A DNA stretch of 64,000 nucleotides from Symsagittifera roscoffensis (GCF_963678635.1 NC_087062.1:51680028-51744027); one strand, 5' to 3'. Positions 9,660 through 19,997 are shown, counted from the stretch's first letter. Translations and numbers: made by a program. Notes: generated by a model from the letters alone, not told the origin.

Positions 9660-10253
9660 TTAAGAAATGGCTTCTTGATCGAATATTTTTTGGTGTTTGA
9701 GGCAATTTTCAAGTGTGGTCGAATTATTTATTTATTTTTTGACAAGTGGGTTGAGTTTTGTGAAAAGTTGTTGGGGGCAAATTTTATGGTGATCGGGAGG
9801 TCTTCTTTTTCTTTATTTTTATTTGTCAAATGATCTGGGGTATTTTTGAGATTTTTTTACTTTAGGCTAATTAAAATGGTCGTTCTTTTACTTTAGGCTA
9901 ATTTAACATATTTGTTTGGGGGGTATTTGAGGTCTGAGTTGGGGAAATATTGTTGATTTTTGGGTTATTAGATAAGGGAGGGTTATGATATTATGGTGAT
10001 ATTTATTTTAGTTGTCAAGTTGGAGTGGTTTGCTTATTTTTGACCTGGAGGTCGCAAAGTTATAGTTATAGATATGCCTGGAGTTTTAATATTGTTCGTC
10101 TAGTTGATTTGTGCTATAGTTAGAGAAGGTGACGGATTGGATGAATCCTATTGGCTAATTATGAACTAGAGTCGCTGCGTGTTTGTCAGCATGTTATTTT
10201 GAAAAATGAAAGTTCAAAATATTTCAGAGGTGCAAAGATTATGAAATATAAAA
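9660..10253 (-). other. Gap between integrase and membrane ORFs; nothing coding seen
   Basis: T/G-rich on the plus strand, no long frame. It holds two direct copies of TTTTACTTTAGGCTAATT (about 9855-9873 and 9886-9904). The C counterpart (46860-47152) is shorter. It could contain the splice acceptor for a downstream subgenomic RNA; no site is convincing by eye. Confidence 0.4.
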
Positions 10254-11486
10254 TTAAAGCTGTTTTTGAAATTCGACTTTCTTTAATATTTTAGATTGTG
10301 GGATGAATGTTTTATAGTTTTTACGTGGTTGGTTTCTAAGTCGTGATGACTCTCTATGTTCTGATTTGTCGATTTGTTCTTGGGGTATTATTTTTTCTGT
10401 CAATTTGCTATTTTTTCTTTCTTTTTGAGGTATATTTTGATCTAGCTTTTTTGTATTGTTTTTTGTTGTAGTTGATTTTTTATTTTGATTTTCAAGATGA
10501 ATGTCATGTTGTTCCTTTGTTTTATTCTCCGTATGTAGGTTATTTTGAATAACTTTTAAACCTGTGAAAGAATATAATTGAGTTAGTTCGCGTAGTGCGT
10601 ATTCTTTTGGGTAATAAGGTAATAGATTGTTTCGATGTTGAACAAATTCTTTTTTGTCTGAGTCGGTGATTTTATATGTGGCATCAGTGGGTTTGGCAAT
10701 TATTTGGTATGGTCCTTTACGAAGGGGTTGTAATTTTTTAGAGATTCCTTTTTGAGTGTTAAAATTGGGTATTAAAACAAATGATCCAATTTTTAAATCG
10801 GAGGCTGGTGTAAAGCGTGAATTTGTTTGTTCATTAATGTTTTGCCTTTGTAACAACTTTTTTGTTACTTTTTGGTAAATTTCATTGTGTTTTTTATCTC
10901 TGTTTAAAATCCATCCGGTGTGTGTACCGGAGGCTAATTTAAGAATTTGTGGGTGATGAAAATGATCTTCATCGTGTGTGTGTAAAGGTAGGTTATAACA
11001 AATTGAGTCTTTATTCGGTTGGCAATGACTTTGTGCATTTTTATGAGAGTTTGCTGTAAACATAATTGGTTTGCGTGGCTTTTGATTAAAAACCATTTCA
11101 TATGGTGACATTCCTAGAGTTGTCGTGATTTGTGAATTATATGCTGAGGGAAATAGTTTTACATCTGCTGACCATTCGGTGTATTTTGTATCATTTCCAT
11201 TGATGATACATCTAAGATATTCTTGTAGTGAACGGTTCATACCTTCGACTAAGCCGTTTGTCCAAGGTGCGTGAGATGTACGTGGTTTGTGTTTGATGTT
11301 ATATAAATGACATAGTGTGATGATTTCATTATTTATGAATTCCGTACCGTTGTATGTAACTAAAATTTCTGGTAGTCCGAATTTGGCTATCCAGTGTTCA
11401 TAAAGTGTTGTGTAAGCGTAATAAGCGTTACAATGTGGTACTGGGTTAAGTGCTACATAATAAGTAAATGCGTCAACAATTACCAT
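10254..11486 (-). pseudogene. Integrase, catalytic core and C-terminal part (element B), catalytic Asp replaced
   Basis: 410 codons. The core is recognisable from MVIVDAFT, an FGLPEILVT block and TSHAPWTNGLVEGMNRSL. In the retroviral integrase DDE triad the second Asp normally precedes Asn-Gly; here it is Tyr (residue 45, codon 11352-11354), while the Glu 36 residues later (residue 81) is present. Residues about 210-290 include a GPYQI-type segment typical of Gypsy integrase C-termini; a long basic, Lys/Asn-rich tail follows. It overlaps the upstream ORF by 7 bases in another frame, indicating a frameshift within integrase. Confidence 0.8.
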
Positions 11487-12823
11487 AATGTAGGAGTTTC
11501 CTTCGCTTCGGATGATGGTGAAATTGGTCCTTTTGTATCAAATGAAATACGGTGGTTAAAGTACAAACTTTGTCCTTTAAAGTCTTGTTTTTGTGATATT
11601 TGTTTTTGATTTGGATAAGGTTTATTTAGCTGACATACTATACAATCATTGCATAGTACTTTTATCCAAATTGGTGCATTTGGAAAATAAAAGTTTTGTA
11701 TGAAATTTGAATATGTTTTCTCTGATCCAGAGTGTCCTTTAATGTTTTGTGTATGTGAGATATTAAAAGCTATGAGAATCATTTTTAAAGGGAGACAGGA
11801 AACTGTAGATTCATTTAATTGGTATTCTAGAAGGTCTGTGTTTTCATTAATTGTTGTATTATTAAATTTTCGAAAATATCGGAGGAGTGTTTTATTTCCT
11901 AATATTGTTGTATCTGCCTTTATGGGTTTAGTTTTATATTTGTGCCATGATTTTAGTTGTCTAATTATTGGGTCAAGATTTTGGTATTGTTTCAAAGTAT
12001 TAATTGTAATTTTATCTGTTGGGGGGAGAAAAATGTTTTCTATTTCTAATTTAGATAAAGTAATTGTATCAAGTGGGTCATGGAGGTCAAAAACTTGATT
12101 TATTGTGTATTTTGAATCGTTTGTTTGTGGTCCTGATAAATTTATTTTATCAGTTAGATTTTCTTTTTCAATTAACGGAAAAAGGTCTTTTTTATGCGGG
12201 TGTTGTTTTACTCTTTTTTGTTGGGTGTTATTTTTTATCCATTGTGAATATGGAATTGGTTTAAAAGTTGATGTTCCAAGTAGATCAACTTCGTAGTAGT
12301 TATTTTGGCAATCTAAACAAAGTGGGAAGTGTTGTAGATTATTTATTTGTGATTGTTCAACGTCAGTTTTTACTGCATATTTGCATTCTAGTCGGGGTGA
12401 TGTTTCGTTTTCTGCAAGGTAAAATTTTATATTTTTGGGTATTTCAACTGTAGTTTTACGTGTAAGTAATTCAGGTGGTGTATTTCGACTTAAAGTGTCT
12501 GGTAATGCAAGATTCTTTCCTGCTGTCCAAACTATATGTAAGTTTGGGAATTTCATTAGGATTAATTGAAATCTATAAACTCGGTGATTTGGATTAGATT
12601 TTTGTGTAAAGAGAAAAATGATTGGTTTGTGATCTGTGAATAGAACTGTTGGATGTTTTGATCCAAGTATCATATTTTGGCTGTATATTTTCTCATTAGA
12701 GTTGAGAGTCGTAGCTCTGCTTGAGTGAATAATCGAGAATTTGCTGATATAAGATTCATTTTGTTTGTGCCATTGTGTGATTGTAATAATGCTGCGCCGA
12801 TGCCAAAATTTGAAGCATCGCAC
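11480..12823 (-). pseudogene. RNase H end, linker and integrase N-terminal domain (element B)
   Basis: The first recognisable block is the RNase H motif TDHKPIIFLF, then VWTAGKNLALPDTLSRN, the usual RNase H end of Gypsy pol. About 200 less conserved residues follow, then an integrase HHCC-type zinc domain (KGHSGSEKTYSNF, LCNDCIVCQLNK). The first catalytic Asp is in SFDTKGP near residue 429. The first ~50 residues of this frame are out of frame with RNase H, because about 20 bp seen in C after the LRLS block are missing in B. Confidence 0.75.
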
Positions 12824-13752
12824 ATTGCATAGAATGGTTGATTTGGATCTGGAATTGTATTCGAAATTTGTTCAGTTAGGAGTTTTTTAATTTCTTCAAA
12901 TCGTGCTTGATGTTCTGTGTTCCATTCAAAATTATTTTGTTGTCTAAGTATATTATAGAATGGTCTTAGGTATAATTGCATTTTATAGACATATTTGCTT
13001 AAAAAATTTAACATTCCAAGGAATTCTTGGATTTTCTTTTTGTTTGTTGGTGGTTGGAGCTTCTGAATAGCATCAATGCGTGATTTTAAGGGAGTGATTG
13101 TTTTTCTTTCTATATTGTGTCCTAAGAATTTAACTCGTGTTAAAAAGAAGTGTGATTTATCGGGGGCGGCCTTCAGATTTTCGTTCTGAAGTATTTTGTG
13201 ATAGTGTTCTAAAACATTAAACATTTCTTCTTTTGTCTGTGATTGCATAAAAACATCGTCTAAAAGCTGAAAATGCTCCATAGATATTCCATAGAATAGG
13301 CGGTTGAATTCATATTGCTGATTTCCAATAACAAATTGTGTTAAGCGTCGCGATTGTTCATCTAGTGGCATTTGATTATATGCACTATTCATATCTGCGG
13401 TTGTAAAGTGTTTTCCGTTTATTTTTGTTAAAATAACTTGTATTGGTTCAATAGGCCAATTGCATTTTGATTCGTCTATTAGTGAATTAAGATATCTAGC
13501 GTCTAGAACTATTTTTAATGATTCTCCTTTTGCTAGGATGATAACAGGGTTGATAAAAGTGTTACCTTTTGGTTGTTCTTCTTTGTTTACCGGTGATATA
13601 ATTTTGTATTGTTCTAAAATATCGATTAATCTGTTCACTTTATCGTGTAAATGAATTGGTACTTTACTTGCTCTTTGTTTTTTGAAAACTGCGTCAGGTT
13701 TTAATGGGAGATGTAGTGATGAACTAATTTTGCCAACATCAAATTTTGCCAA
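12670..13752 (-). pseudogene. Reverse transcriptase (element B), internally deleted
   Basis: 360 codons. Conserved RT blocks: SLKIVLDARYLNSLI, FTTADMNSAYNQMPL (first catalytic Asp), QQYEFNRLFYGIS, KSHFFLTRVKFLGH, IQEFLGMLNFLSKYV and the RNase H start FYAMCDASNFGIG. Between LFYGIS and the LDD motif B has only a few residues, whereas C has about 25 more, including the helix that follows the palm motif. The tyrosine before LDD is lost and reads LLDD (about residue 162). The loss keeps frame but removes core structure, so this RT should be inactive. The frame ends in RNase H through a further small deletion. Confidence 0.85.
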
Positions 13753-14227
13753 GATGTTGCAAGACTGATGAATATTTTATTAGCTGTTTGGCTAACTTAT
13801 CAAATTCGTCTTGTGTTATTTGTGAATGTTGGAAGTTGAACATTGTTAAAAATTTCTGTTGATTCTCTGTATAGTTATTTATGTTGAATGTAGGTTTGAA
13901 ATATGGGGTTTTTGTGAAATAATCTGTATTTCTTTTTTCATTACTTATTAAATTATTTATGGATAATTCTTCATTAAGAATTGTGGATTGACAAATATCT
14001 AAAAATTGGAGTATATTATTTACGCGGTATGCTTTTTCGTGCACTGGTGATATCGTAGCGTTGGTTTCGCAATATCCCAAAAGTCCTAAAGGTAATGTTA
14101 CTTGATAGGGTGTATTATTGTATACATGTAACGAAATAATATCTGAATTCGAGTTTTTCAAATATTTTATGGATGAAGTTGTGATTTTGAAAAATTTATG
14201 GATAGGTTTGAATTCAAAGTCTGACAT
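13739..14227 (-). CDS. Pol N-terminal segment before RT (162 codons)
   Basis: Starts MSDFEFKPIHKFF; the C homologue starts at 51139. The block VTLPLGLLGYCETNATISPV resembles the linker between protease and RT in Gypsy polyproteins. It overlaps the RT frame by 14 bases in a different frame, and C shows an equivalent continuous stretch leading to RT, so the break in B is probably a frameshift mutation. The 120 bp between it and the Gag-Pro ORF (14228-14347) contain nothing else. Confidence 0.6.
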   Translation of the reverse strand: MSDFEFKPIHKFFKITTSSIKYLKNSNSDIISLHVYNNTPYQVTLPLGLLGYCETNATISPVHEKAYRVNNILQFLDICQSTILNEELSINNLISNEKRNTDYFTKTPYFKPTFNINNYTENQQKFLTMFNFQHSQITQDEFDKLAKQLIKYSSVLQHLGKI

Positions 14228-14347
14228 ATAGAGTTGTTGTTTATTTTGTGTTTTATTGAAAAATTATATATGTTTCCTGATAGTGGTTTCAGGTGTTTTC
14301 TTTGTTGGTTATATATTGGATAAAATTTTGAAAAGAATGGTGGTTGT

Positions 14348-16447
14348 TTATTTAATCTTTGGAAAAATGTTGTCTTTTGTTTTTGTGTATTTATCTTTGA
14401 TTAGTATTTTACTATTCAAAATGTTGATTGTTGGTATATATTTAGAGATAAATGGTATTCCAATGATATTGTGTTTAATATCAGTGATATGAAATATTTG
14501 TTTAAATGGTTTATTTAAAATTTTATTTTGCTCTATTGTTCTTGTGGGGAGAAGAAATAATTGAATTTTTCCATAGTTTACCAATGTTGATCCTTGTGCT
14601 GTTGCTAGTTTACTGGAGGTTTCGAGAGGTGTTAATTTTGGGTGTAATGTTTTTATTTCATTCCATGTGGGAATGTTTATTATGTTTGATTCTGCTCCTG
14701 TATCAATTAAAAAATCAATTTCAAGATCTGGTGGTTGAAATTCTTTGTATCTTGGACTTTCTAAAAGAAATGGTATTGTCCAAATTTTTTCTTTGGGTTG
14801 TTCTTTTTGTATATTTTGATAGATGTGATTTGTATTCAAGCATTTTGTTTTGGCATTTTCATTGGATTGATTTGTAGTGTTGATTTCGTTAGTTTCTTGT
14901 GCCGTTTGTGTGGAATGGATGGGTTCAATATAATAATTGTGAAGGAATTCTAATTGATTTTCATATATATGTGATGAAAAAGGTTGTTCGTATATAATAG
15001 GTTCGTAGTCATTTTTGACTGCTATCATATTTATTGAGATAGTGTTTTCTGTATCACTTTCTGAATCTGATGATTCACAGTTTATTTGATTTAGTTGTAG
15101 TTCGTTATTTCCTGTGTCATCAATACCTGGGGGGTCTGATGTTGTTTCTGGATTTGATTGTACTTGATTAATATGCCTTTGATGTTTAGTTGTTCTACTT
15201 CTGTGGCGATTGTTAGAATTATTATAATGGTTATTATTTCTGTGTGGTGATTGGGAATAATTTCTATAACGATTATTATAACTTGAATGTCGATTTTGTG
15301 AATTATTTCGAGATCTGTTTTGATAATTATTGTTTGGTCTGTTATAGTTTGATCTGTTATATGAGTTATTCCTTGATCGATTGTTCGGGTAATTCTGGTT
15401 TCGGTTGTTTGAATAACTTCTATTGCGATTATTTGAGTAGTTTCTATTTCTTTTATATGATGAGCTTCGTGATTGATTGTTTGGATAGTAATTATTCCTT
15501 GATTGGGAATTAGATCTAGAAACAAATTGTGTTGTGTTTGAATTTGATCTGGAGTAGTTATTTCGACTATTTGGTCTATTGTAATGATTTTGTGACGAAT
15601 TTTGTGTATTTCTTCGTTCTGGTGATCTTCCTCTATAACTTGAGTTATATGGTGATTGGGTTCTCGTGTAATTGGTATTGTTCGGAAGTGGTTTTCCTGA
15701 ACTGTTGTTGCTGTATACATTTTTGTTTGGTAGATTTTGGTCTTTCTCCATGTATTGATAGAATGATTTATTTGGTTCTTTATATTTTTGAGGTTTGTTT
15801 TGATTGTCCTGTTGTTTTTGTCTACATTCAGAAATACTATGTCCGTATCGTCGGCAATAATTACACCATTTTTTGAAAGATGGTTTGCCTTTAAAGTTTG
15901 GGTGTTTTTCATAAATATTGAATATTTCAGTGATTTTTTCAACGAGGTCTGTATCTGATTCCTGTATATTGTTGATATTTGTGGTATTTGTTTCAATTCG
16001 GTTAATATATTGTAATTTCAGATTTTCTGTTTCTTCAAGTTTCATTGTGATTTCCGCTTGCTCTAGTTTGTCTACTAGTTTTCTAAAATCTAAATCGGGC
16101 TCTCGAATTGAGAAGGGATGGGATGCTCTCTTTTTTATTGCTATTTTCCTTAATTGAGGTGTTAAGGTCATCATTAGGATTTCTGTCATTATTGTGTTTT
16201 TATAGTCGTGTATATTTAATGAATATGCTTTTCGAACTAGTGTTTCGATACGTACTGCTAATTGTTTGATGGTTTCATTTGGTAATCTGCGAATTTCATT
16301 ACATAAAATTCTTTGTTGTTGTTTGTTTCTTTCGGAGTCAAACATTTTTGAAAATTCTTGTGTAAATCTTTTCCAATTTGATTTTTTTTCTATAGGCAAT
16401 ACTGAAAACCATTTTTGGGCTGCGCCGTCTAAGGTTGTCTGTATCAA
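14348..16447 (-). CDS. Gag capsid C-terminal part, zinc knuckle and protease (element B)
   Basis: 699 codons. Residues 1-140 are a Retrotrans_gag-type capsid region (LDGAAQKWFSVLP, LVRKAYSLN). A CCHC zinc knuckle variant (CNYCRRYGHSISEC) is near residue 196. It is followed by about 200 residues rich in Asn, Arg, Ser and Tyr, with many NNRN/SRSN units, likely RNA-binding and disordered. An aspartic protease is at the C-terminus, with catalytic LIDTGAESNII near residue 582. The frame is open upstream of the ATG (WIHRRTALIQ), so the real product probably begins in the 640-codon ORF and changes frame near 16480. The whole ORF has few lesions. Confidence 0.82.
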   Translation of the reverse strand: MIQTTLDGAAQKWFSVLPIEKKSNWKRFTQEFSKMFDSERNKQQQRILCNEIRRLPNETIKQLAVRIETLVRKAYSLNIHDYKNTIMTEILMMTLTPQLRKIAIKKRASHPFSIREPDLDFRKLVDKLEQAEITMKLEETENLKLQYINRIETNTTNINNIQESDTDLVEKITEIFNIYEKHPNFKGKPSFKKWCNYCRRYGHSISECRQKQQDNQNKPQKYKEPNKSFYQYMEKDQNLPNKNVYSNNSSGKPLPNNTNYTRTQSPYNSSYRGRSPERRNTQNSSQNHYNRPNSRNNYSRSNSNTTQFVSRSNSQSRNNYYPNNQSRSSSYKRNRNYSNNRNRSYSNNRNQNYPNNRSRNNSYNRSNYNRPNNNYQNRSRNNSQNRHSSYNNRYRNYSQSPHRNNNHYNNSNNRHRSRTTKHQRHINQVQSNPETTSDPPGIDDTGNNELQLNQINCESSDSESDTENTISINMIAVKNDYEPIIYEQPFSSHIYENQLEFLHNYYIEPIHSTQTAQETNEINTTNQSNENAKTKCLNTNHIYQNIQKEQPKEKIWTIPFLLESPRYKEFQPPDLEIDFLIDTGAESNIINIPTWNEIKTLHPKLTPLETSSKLATAQGSTLVNYGKIQLFLLPTRTIEQNKILNKPFKQIFHITDIKHNIIGIPFISKYIPTINILNSKILIKDKYTKTKDNIFPKIK

Positions 16448-16472
16448 CGCTGTGCGTCGATGTATCCAATTT

Positions 16473-18395
16473 TTATTGTAGCGGCGTATTAATTGGTTCA
16501 GGTCCTATACTTAAAATTAAATTTGCTGTTACTGCATTTAAATAATCTTCTACAGAATATTCAGGGTCTGTTCCTGTGAATACCATTAATGGTTTGTTTG
16601 ATGTTTTTGATGATCCACCCATAAGGTATGGATTCATTGTCATTTGTAATGATTCTGCGGCATTTGGCATTTGTGAGAAATTTGAGAGTTGATTCTTTGT
16701 TATTTCGTGTTGTTGAAGGTAATATGGAAGTGGTATTTCATTTTGCATTTGTGTTGGTTGATACGAGTGTGTAATCATTGGGTTTTGTGGCTGAATTGGT
16801 TGAAAAGATTGTGTATTAATTGGGTTTTGCATTTGTATTGGTTGTTGATTTTGTGTATCTGTTGGGTGTGGAGAAAAAATTCTATGATATGTATACGGTT
16901 TCTGCACTCCTTGTCCACGATATTCTTGAGCATATGGTGCAAATATATCTGGTTGTAAATAATCATCGTCAGAGGATAAATAATCCGTTTGATGAGATGC
17001 TTGCTTTTTATTTTTATTCTGTTGAAAGAATGGGTAATTTTCACTACGATCCTGTGGAGGATGTGAATTAGTTTGAAAATTTACTGAGTTGGTTGTTGCC
17101 ATTGGGTTATCCCAATATCGAGATCTTATCTGATTATTATGATTTTTTCGTGGGGGATAGTTTGTTTTTGATGAATGTGCGTAATTATAATTGTGTTCCG
17201 CAAAAGTGTTTCTTGTGAACGTTCTGCGTGTTTTTGACGGTATTGTCATGGGTCTATATGTTTGATAATCCATTTGTGAATATTTTGGAGCAACCGAAGG
17301 TTTAACGGTTGATTGTAAGGTTACTTGTGCTAGTGAAGTATTTGTATTTCTTGGTGTTTTTAAATTTGGACGTATTGGTGAAATACTTTGTTGTGTAGTT
17401 GTTGTTTGGACAATTTCTTCATTTATGAAGTGTGATGGTGTTTGAATATCTTGTTGAGTGAGGTTCCTAGTTCCATTAAGGTTTTCATTGTGTATGACGG
17501 TCAAATTTAAACTGTTATTTCGCGTATCGGGTAAAAATGTATTGTAGTTTAATGGTGTTGCATCAATGGATAATGGTATTACCCTTACATAATCTCTTAC
17601 ATAAGATATTGTACTTATTGCCTGACTTGAGATTGATTGTGGGATATTTATGAATGCATAATGACACCATTCGGGGTCCCAAACGTAGTCTGATTGTTCT
17701 GTGATGGCGGTATCATTGTTTGAATTTTGGGGTCTGAAATTTTTTCTTGCTTGTGAAATTAAATCTATATTATGTGTGAAATAATCTATTATAAACCATG
17801 CCAAAATTTTTTGTAAGTCATGTTTTGTATGTTGTGAAACTTCATCTTTAGTGAAATTTTCTTTAATTATATGTAGAAAAGTTGAAAATAGTGTGATTTC
17901 ATGTCGTACCTTTATATGTTTGGATGTCTCATTCGGTGAGATATGCGGGATTGGGTTTTCGTTTTCTAATATTGAAATATAACTATATATTATTGCAAAA
18001 ACTTCATTAGTAAATATGGAGTTTGCTCTTTGTGAGTTATGATATTGTATGCTTTTTATATATTCTGAGAATACTTTTGAAAATTCTAAATCAAGATCGT
18101 CTGTTTGAATTACATATTTGCGGTGATTCGGGTTTGGTGAGCTGAATTCTATGGTGTAGATTCCGTATTGTTGTGTTAAGTTACATATATCTTTCAGATA
18201 GTGATCAATAATCTGTCTTTTTATTTTTACATCTGGGAACTCTGTTTTACATGGGCTAATTCCGGGTTCAAACAAATTTAGGAGGAAATTATTACAAAGA
18301 TCATGCTGTCCTCTATTATCGGGTGCATCTACTAAGAAGGGGTAGATATCGTCATCGTCTGGACTATCTTCACTTGGAGTGTGTGTTTGGCTCAT
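16473..18395 (-). CDS. Gag N-terminal region (element B, 640 codons)
   Basis: Starts MSQTHTPSED; the start is supported by C, whose frame begins MSQNEKSED at the same place. Residues 1-300 are an unfamiliar, largely globular domain with acidic N-terminus; residues 300-560 are low-complexity (Gln, Pro, Asn and Thr-rich, with repeated QPIQ/NPINTQ units). The last 70 residues enter the capsid (VFTGTDPEYSVEDYLNAV) and the frame stops at 16473, just as the next frame continues the same domain. That stop is either a frameshift mutation or a recoding site. An N-terminal extension of this length is unusual for Gypsy Gag. Confidence 0.75.
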   Translation of the reverse strand: MSQTHTPSEDSPDDDDIYPFLVDAPDNRGQHDLCNNFLLNLFEPGISPCKTEFPDVKIKRQIIDHYLKDICNLTQQYGIYTIEFSSPNPNHRKYVIQTDDLDLEFSKVFSEYIKSIQYHNSQRANSIFTNEVFAIIYSYISILENENPIPHISPNETSKHIKVRHEITLFSTFLHIIKENFTKDEVSQHTKHDLQKILAWFIIDYFTHNIDLISQARKNFRPQNSNNDTAITEQSDYVWDPEWCHYAFINIPQSISSQAISTISYVRDYVRVIPLSIDATPLNYNTFLPDTRNNSLNLTVIHNENLNGTRNLTQQDIQTPSHFINEEIVQTTTTQQSISPIRPNLKTPRNTNTSLAQVTLQSTVKPSVAPKYSQMDYQTYRPMTIPSKTRRTFTRNTFAEHNYNYAHSSKTNYPPRKNHNNQIRSRYWDNPMATTNSVNFQTNSHPPQDRSENYPFFQQNKNKKQASHQTDYLSSDDDYLQPDIFAPYAQEYRGQGVQKPYTYHRIFSPHPTDTQNQQPIQMQNPINTQSFQPIQPQNPMITHSYQPTQMQNEIPLPYYLQQHEITKNQLSNFSQMPNAAESLQMTMNPYLMGGSSKTSNKPLMVFTGTDPEYSVEDYLNAVTANLILSIGPEPINTPLQ

Positions 18396-18837
18396 TTTTT
18401 CGTTTAATGACTGTTAATAGGTAATTATCGATGTGTCTAATTGGTTGATTCCAATTATACAAGTGTACTGGTTTGTGTTTATATTGCTTTTTTATTCTTC
18501 TTTTTCCTCTTTTTGATGAATTTGAAGTTGTTTCTGAGTCGGAAAAATATAATTGATCGTGAATAGGGCAATTTTTATCAATGGATTCTTTTAATTTATA
18601 AAGTTCGTCTAAATTGCTGACTTCTGATTCTGAGAATGCGTTTCTATTTTTGGAAAATCTTTTTCGTGTTATTTGTCTTTGTTTAGTTATTATTTTCCTT
18701 TTTAGTGTTTGTCGTTTTGTTCTGATATATCCAACTGTTTGTGTGTGTGGTGTGATAACAAGGTCGTATTTTTTGTTATCTATTTCACAGTTGTGCAAAA
18801 CGATTGTTTGTTTGTTTCCTAGATTTTTAAATGACAT
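18370..18837 (-). CDS. Basic ORF upstream of gag (155 codons)
   Basis: Starts MSFKNLGNKQ and overlaps the gag ATG by 26 bases in another frame. Highly basic, with runs such as TKRQTLKRKIITKQRQITRKR and RGKRRIKKQYK, and an acidic/Ser patch (FSDSETTSNSS) near residue 105. C keeps a recognisable but frameshifted copy from GYIR onward. Nucleic-acid binding or nuclear targeting is plausible from composition; I do not recognise a family. Standard Gypsy elements have no ORF here. Confidence 0.6.
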   Translation of the reverse strand: MSFKNLGNKQTIVLHNCEIDNKKYDLVITPHTQTVGYIRTKRQTLKRKIITKQRQITRKRFSKNRNAFSESEVSNLDELYKLKESIDKNCPIHDQLYFSDSETTSNSSKRGKRRIKKQYKHKPVHLYNWNQPIRHIDNYLLTVIKRKNEPNTHSK

Positions 18838-19333
18838 AAGGTTTAGGATGACGGATGCAAGAAGTTGTTAGATGATTTCTATTTTCTTAAATTGTTAGTC
18901 CTTACGATTTTTTGGTTAGCTTAACCTGGGTCTATTTGTTCAGGGTTGGAGAGAAAAGTATATCGATTCCGAAGAATGATTTTTTACTTTCTCGTGGCTA
19001 GTATAAGCTAAGGTGTTAACTTACTTAATCTTACTTAGGGGTAGTGATTGTGTTCAAGGGTTGGAGAATAGTAAATCGATCCACAAGGTTCAGGTATAAT
19101 TAGAACGCGAGTAGTTCGTTAGATACTATTTTAAACTTACTAAGTCTAAGATTTATCCTGGGTCTGGTAAGAGGAGGGTTCAAGTGAAGGATGAATAACC
19201 GAAGTTCTTCACTGTTTATCCTAATTTGAATGATTAGTTTTGTCAAAAATTTCCATTAGTCTTGGGTTTTTTGAAAGGGTTGGATAGTGAATCGACGTTT
19301 GAGGTCGTTAGACACTAGCTAAGTGGGTGGGGG

Positions 19334-19349
19334 AGAACAAAATTGTTCT
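19334..19349. repeat. Leader hairpin 1
   Basis: AGAACAA, AA, TTGTTCT: a perfect 7 bp inverted repeat, also present at 54124-54139 and again in the duplicated copy of element C. Confidence 0.6.
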
Positions 19350-19353
19350 TTTT

Positions 19354-19440
19354 GATCCAAGGATAGGCCTTGATGTCAAGTTTTTTAAATTTAATTAAAT
19401 AGAAAACTAATTAAGATCCAAGGATAAGCCTTGATGATCT
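19354..19440. repeat. Leader hairpin units 2 and 3 (direct repeat)
   Basis: Two copies of GATCCAAGGATAAGCCTTGATG (first copy has one change), each able to pair CAAGG with CCTTG around a 5-base loop, with outer GATC ends that can also pair. C has the same pair at 54144-54169 and 54220-54245. Confidence 0.55.
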
Positions 19441-19763
19441 GATTTTAAAATTAAGTGAATTTAAGTTTAAAATGGTTTAAATTTATTTAAGAAAAGATTT
19501 AGTGTTTTAATGATATTAGTGAGCTTATGATTGCTGTTATGTTTTAGGTGATGAAGCTGGGACAACTGATGATTTTATGATTACTAACAGTTTATTGTCA
19601 TGCTACTAATTTTTGTTTTGATTTTCAATAAATATTTTCCAAACATGTTTTATAGAATACTGCAGAATTTTAGAAAAACGATCTGAGATCTTTTTATCAA
19701 TCGTTATTGTATATTAATATTTTGTTTAGCGCCTGAAATGATCATGAAGATTGACTTCAAGAT

Positions 19764-19997
19764 TTAAGTTTGCAAATGAAAATCTAAATTCATTGCTAAT
19801 AAGATTCTAAATATAAAAGTTTGTGTTGGCTTTTGCCGTACTATCATATAACTATTTGGTAAGTTTCTACTTTGTCGTATGTCGTCTCTGGTTCGAGGTC
19901 TTCTTCCAATTCCGGGTAGTTCTATTATCGTTCGGAATATTGGCTCTGATCTATTGAGTCGTAGAGACATTTCGATTAAATTATCGTCGTGTAACAT
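19764..19997 (-). CDS. Conserved small leader ORF (77 codons; internal ATG at 19970)
   Basis: Best start is the ATG at 19970 (MSLRLN), since C starts at the equivalent codon. B and C share LPGIGRRPRTRDDI (GK in C), VVRQKPTQ-like and FLAMNLDFHLQT. Many codon differences between B and C are silent (CGA/AGA, ACG/ACA, GGA/GGT, GAC/GAT), which indicates protein-level constraint. The product is basic, with no domain I recognise. Just downstream both elements have a CAG|GCGCTAAAC stretch resembling a 3' splice site. Confidence 0.5.
   Translation of the reverse strand: MLHDDNLIEMSLRLNRSEPIFRTIIELPGIGRRPRTRDDIRQSRNLPNSYMIVRQKPTQTFIFRILLAMNLDFHLQT

Noticed and set aside
15091-15996. 301-codon minus-strand frame inside Gag
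   Set aside because: Alternate-frame shadow of the Asn/Arg/Ser-rich repeat region; its Ile/Thr-rich repeats arise from the same repeated codons.
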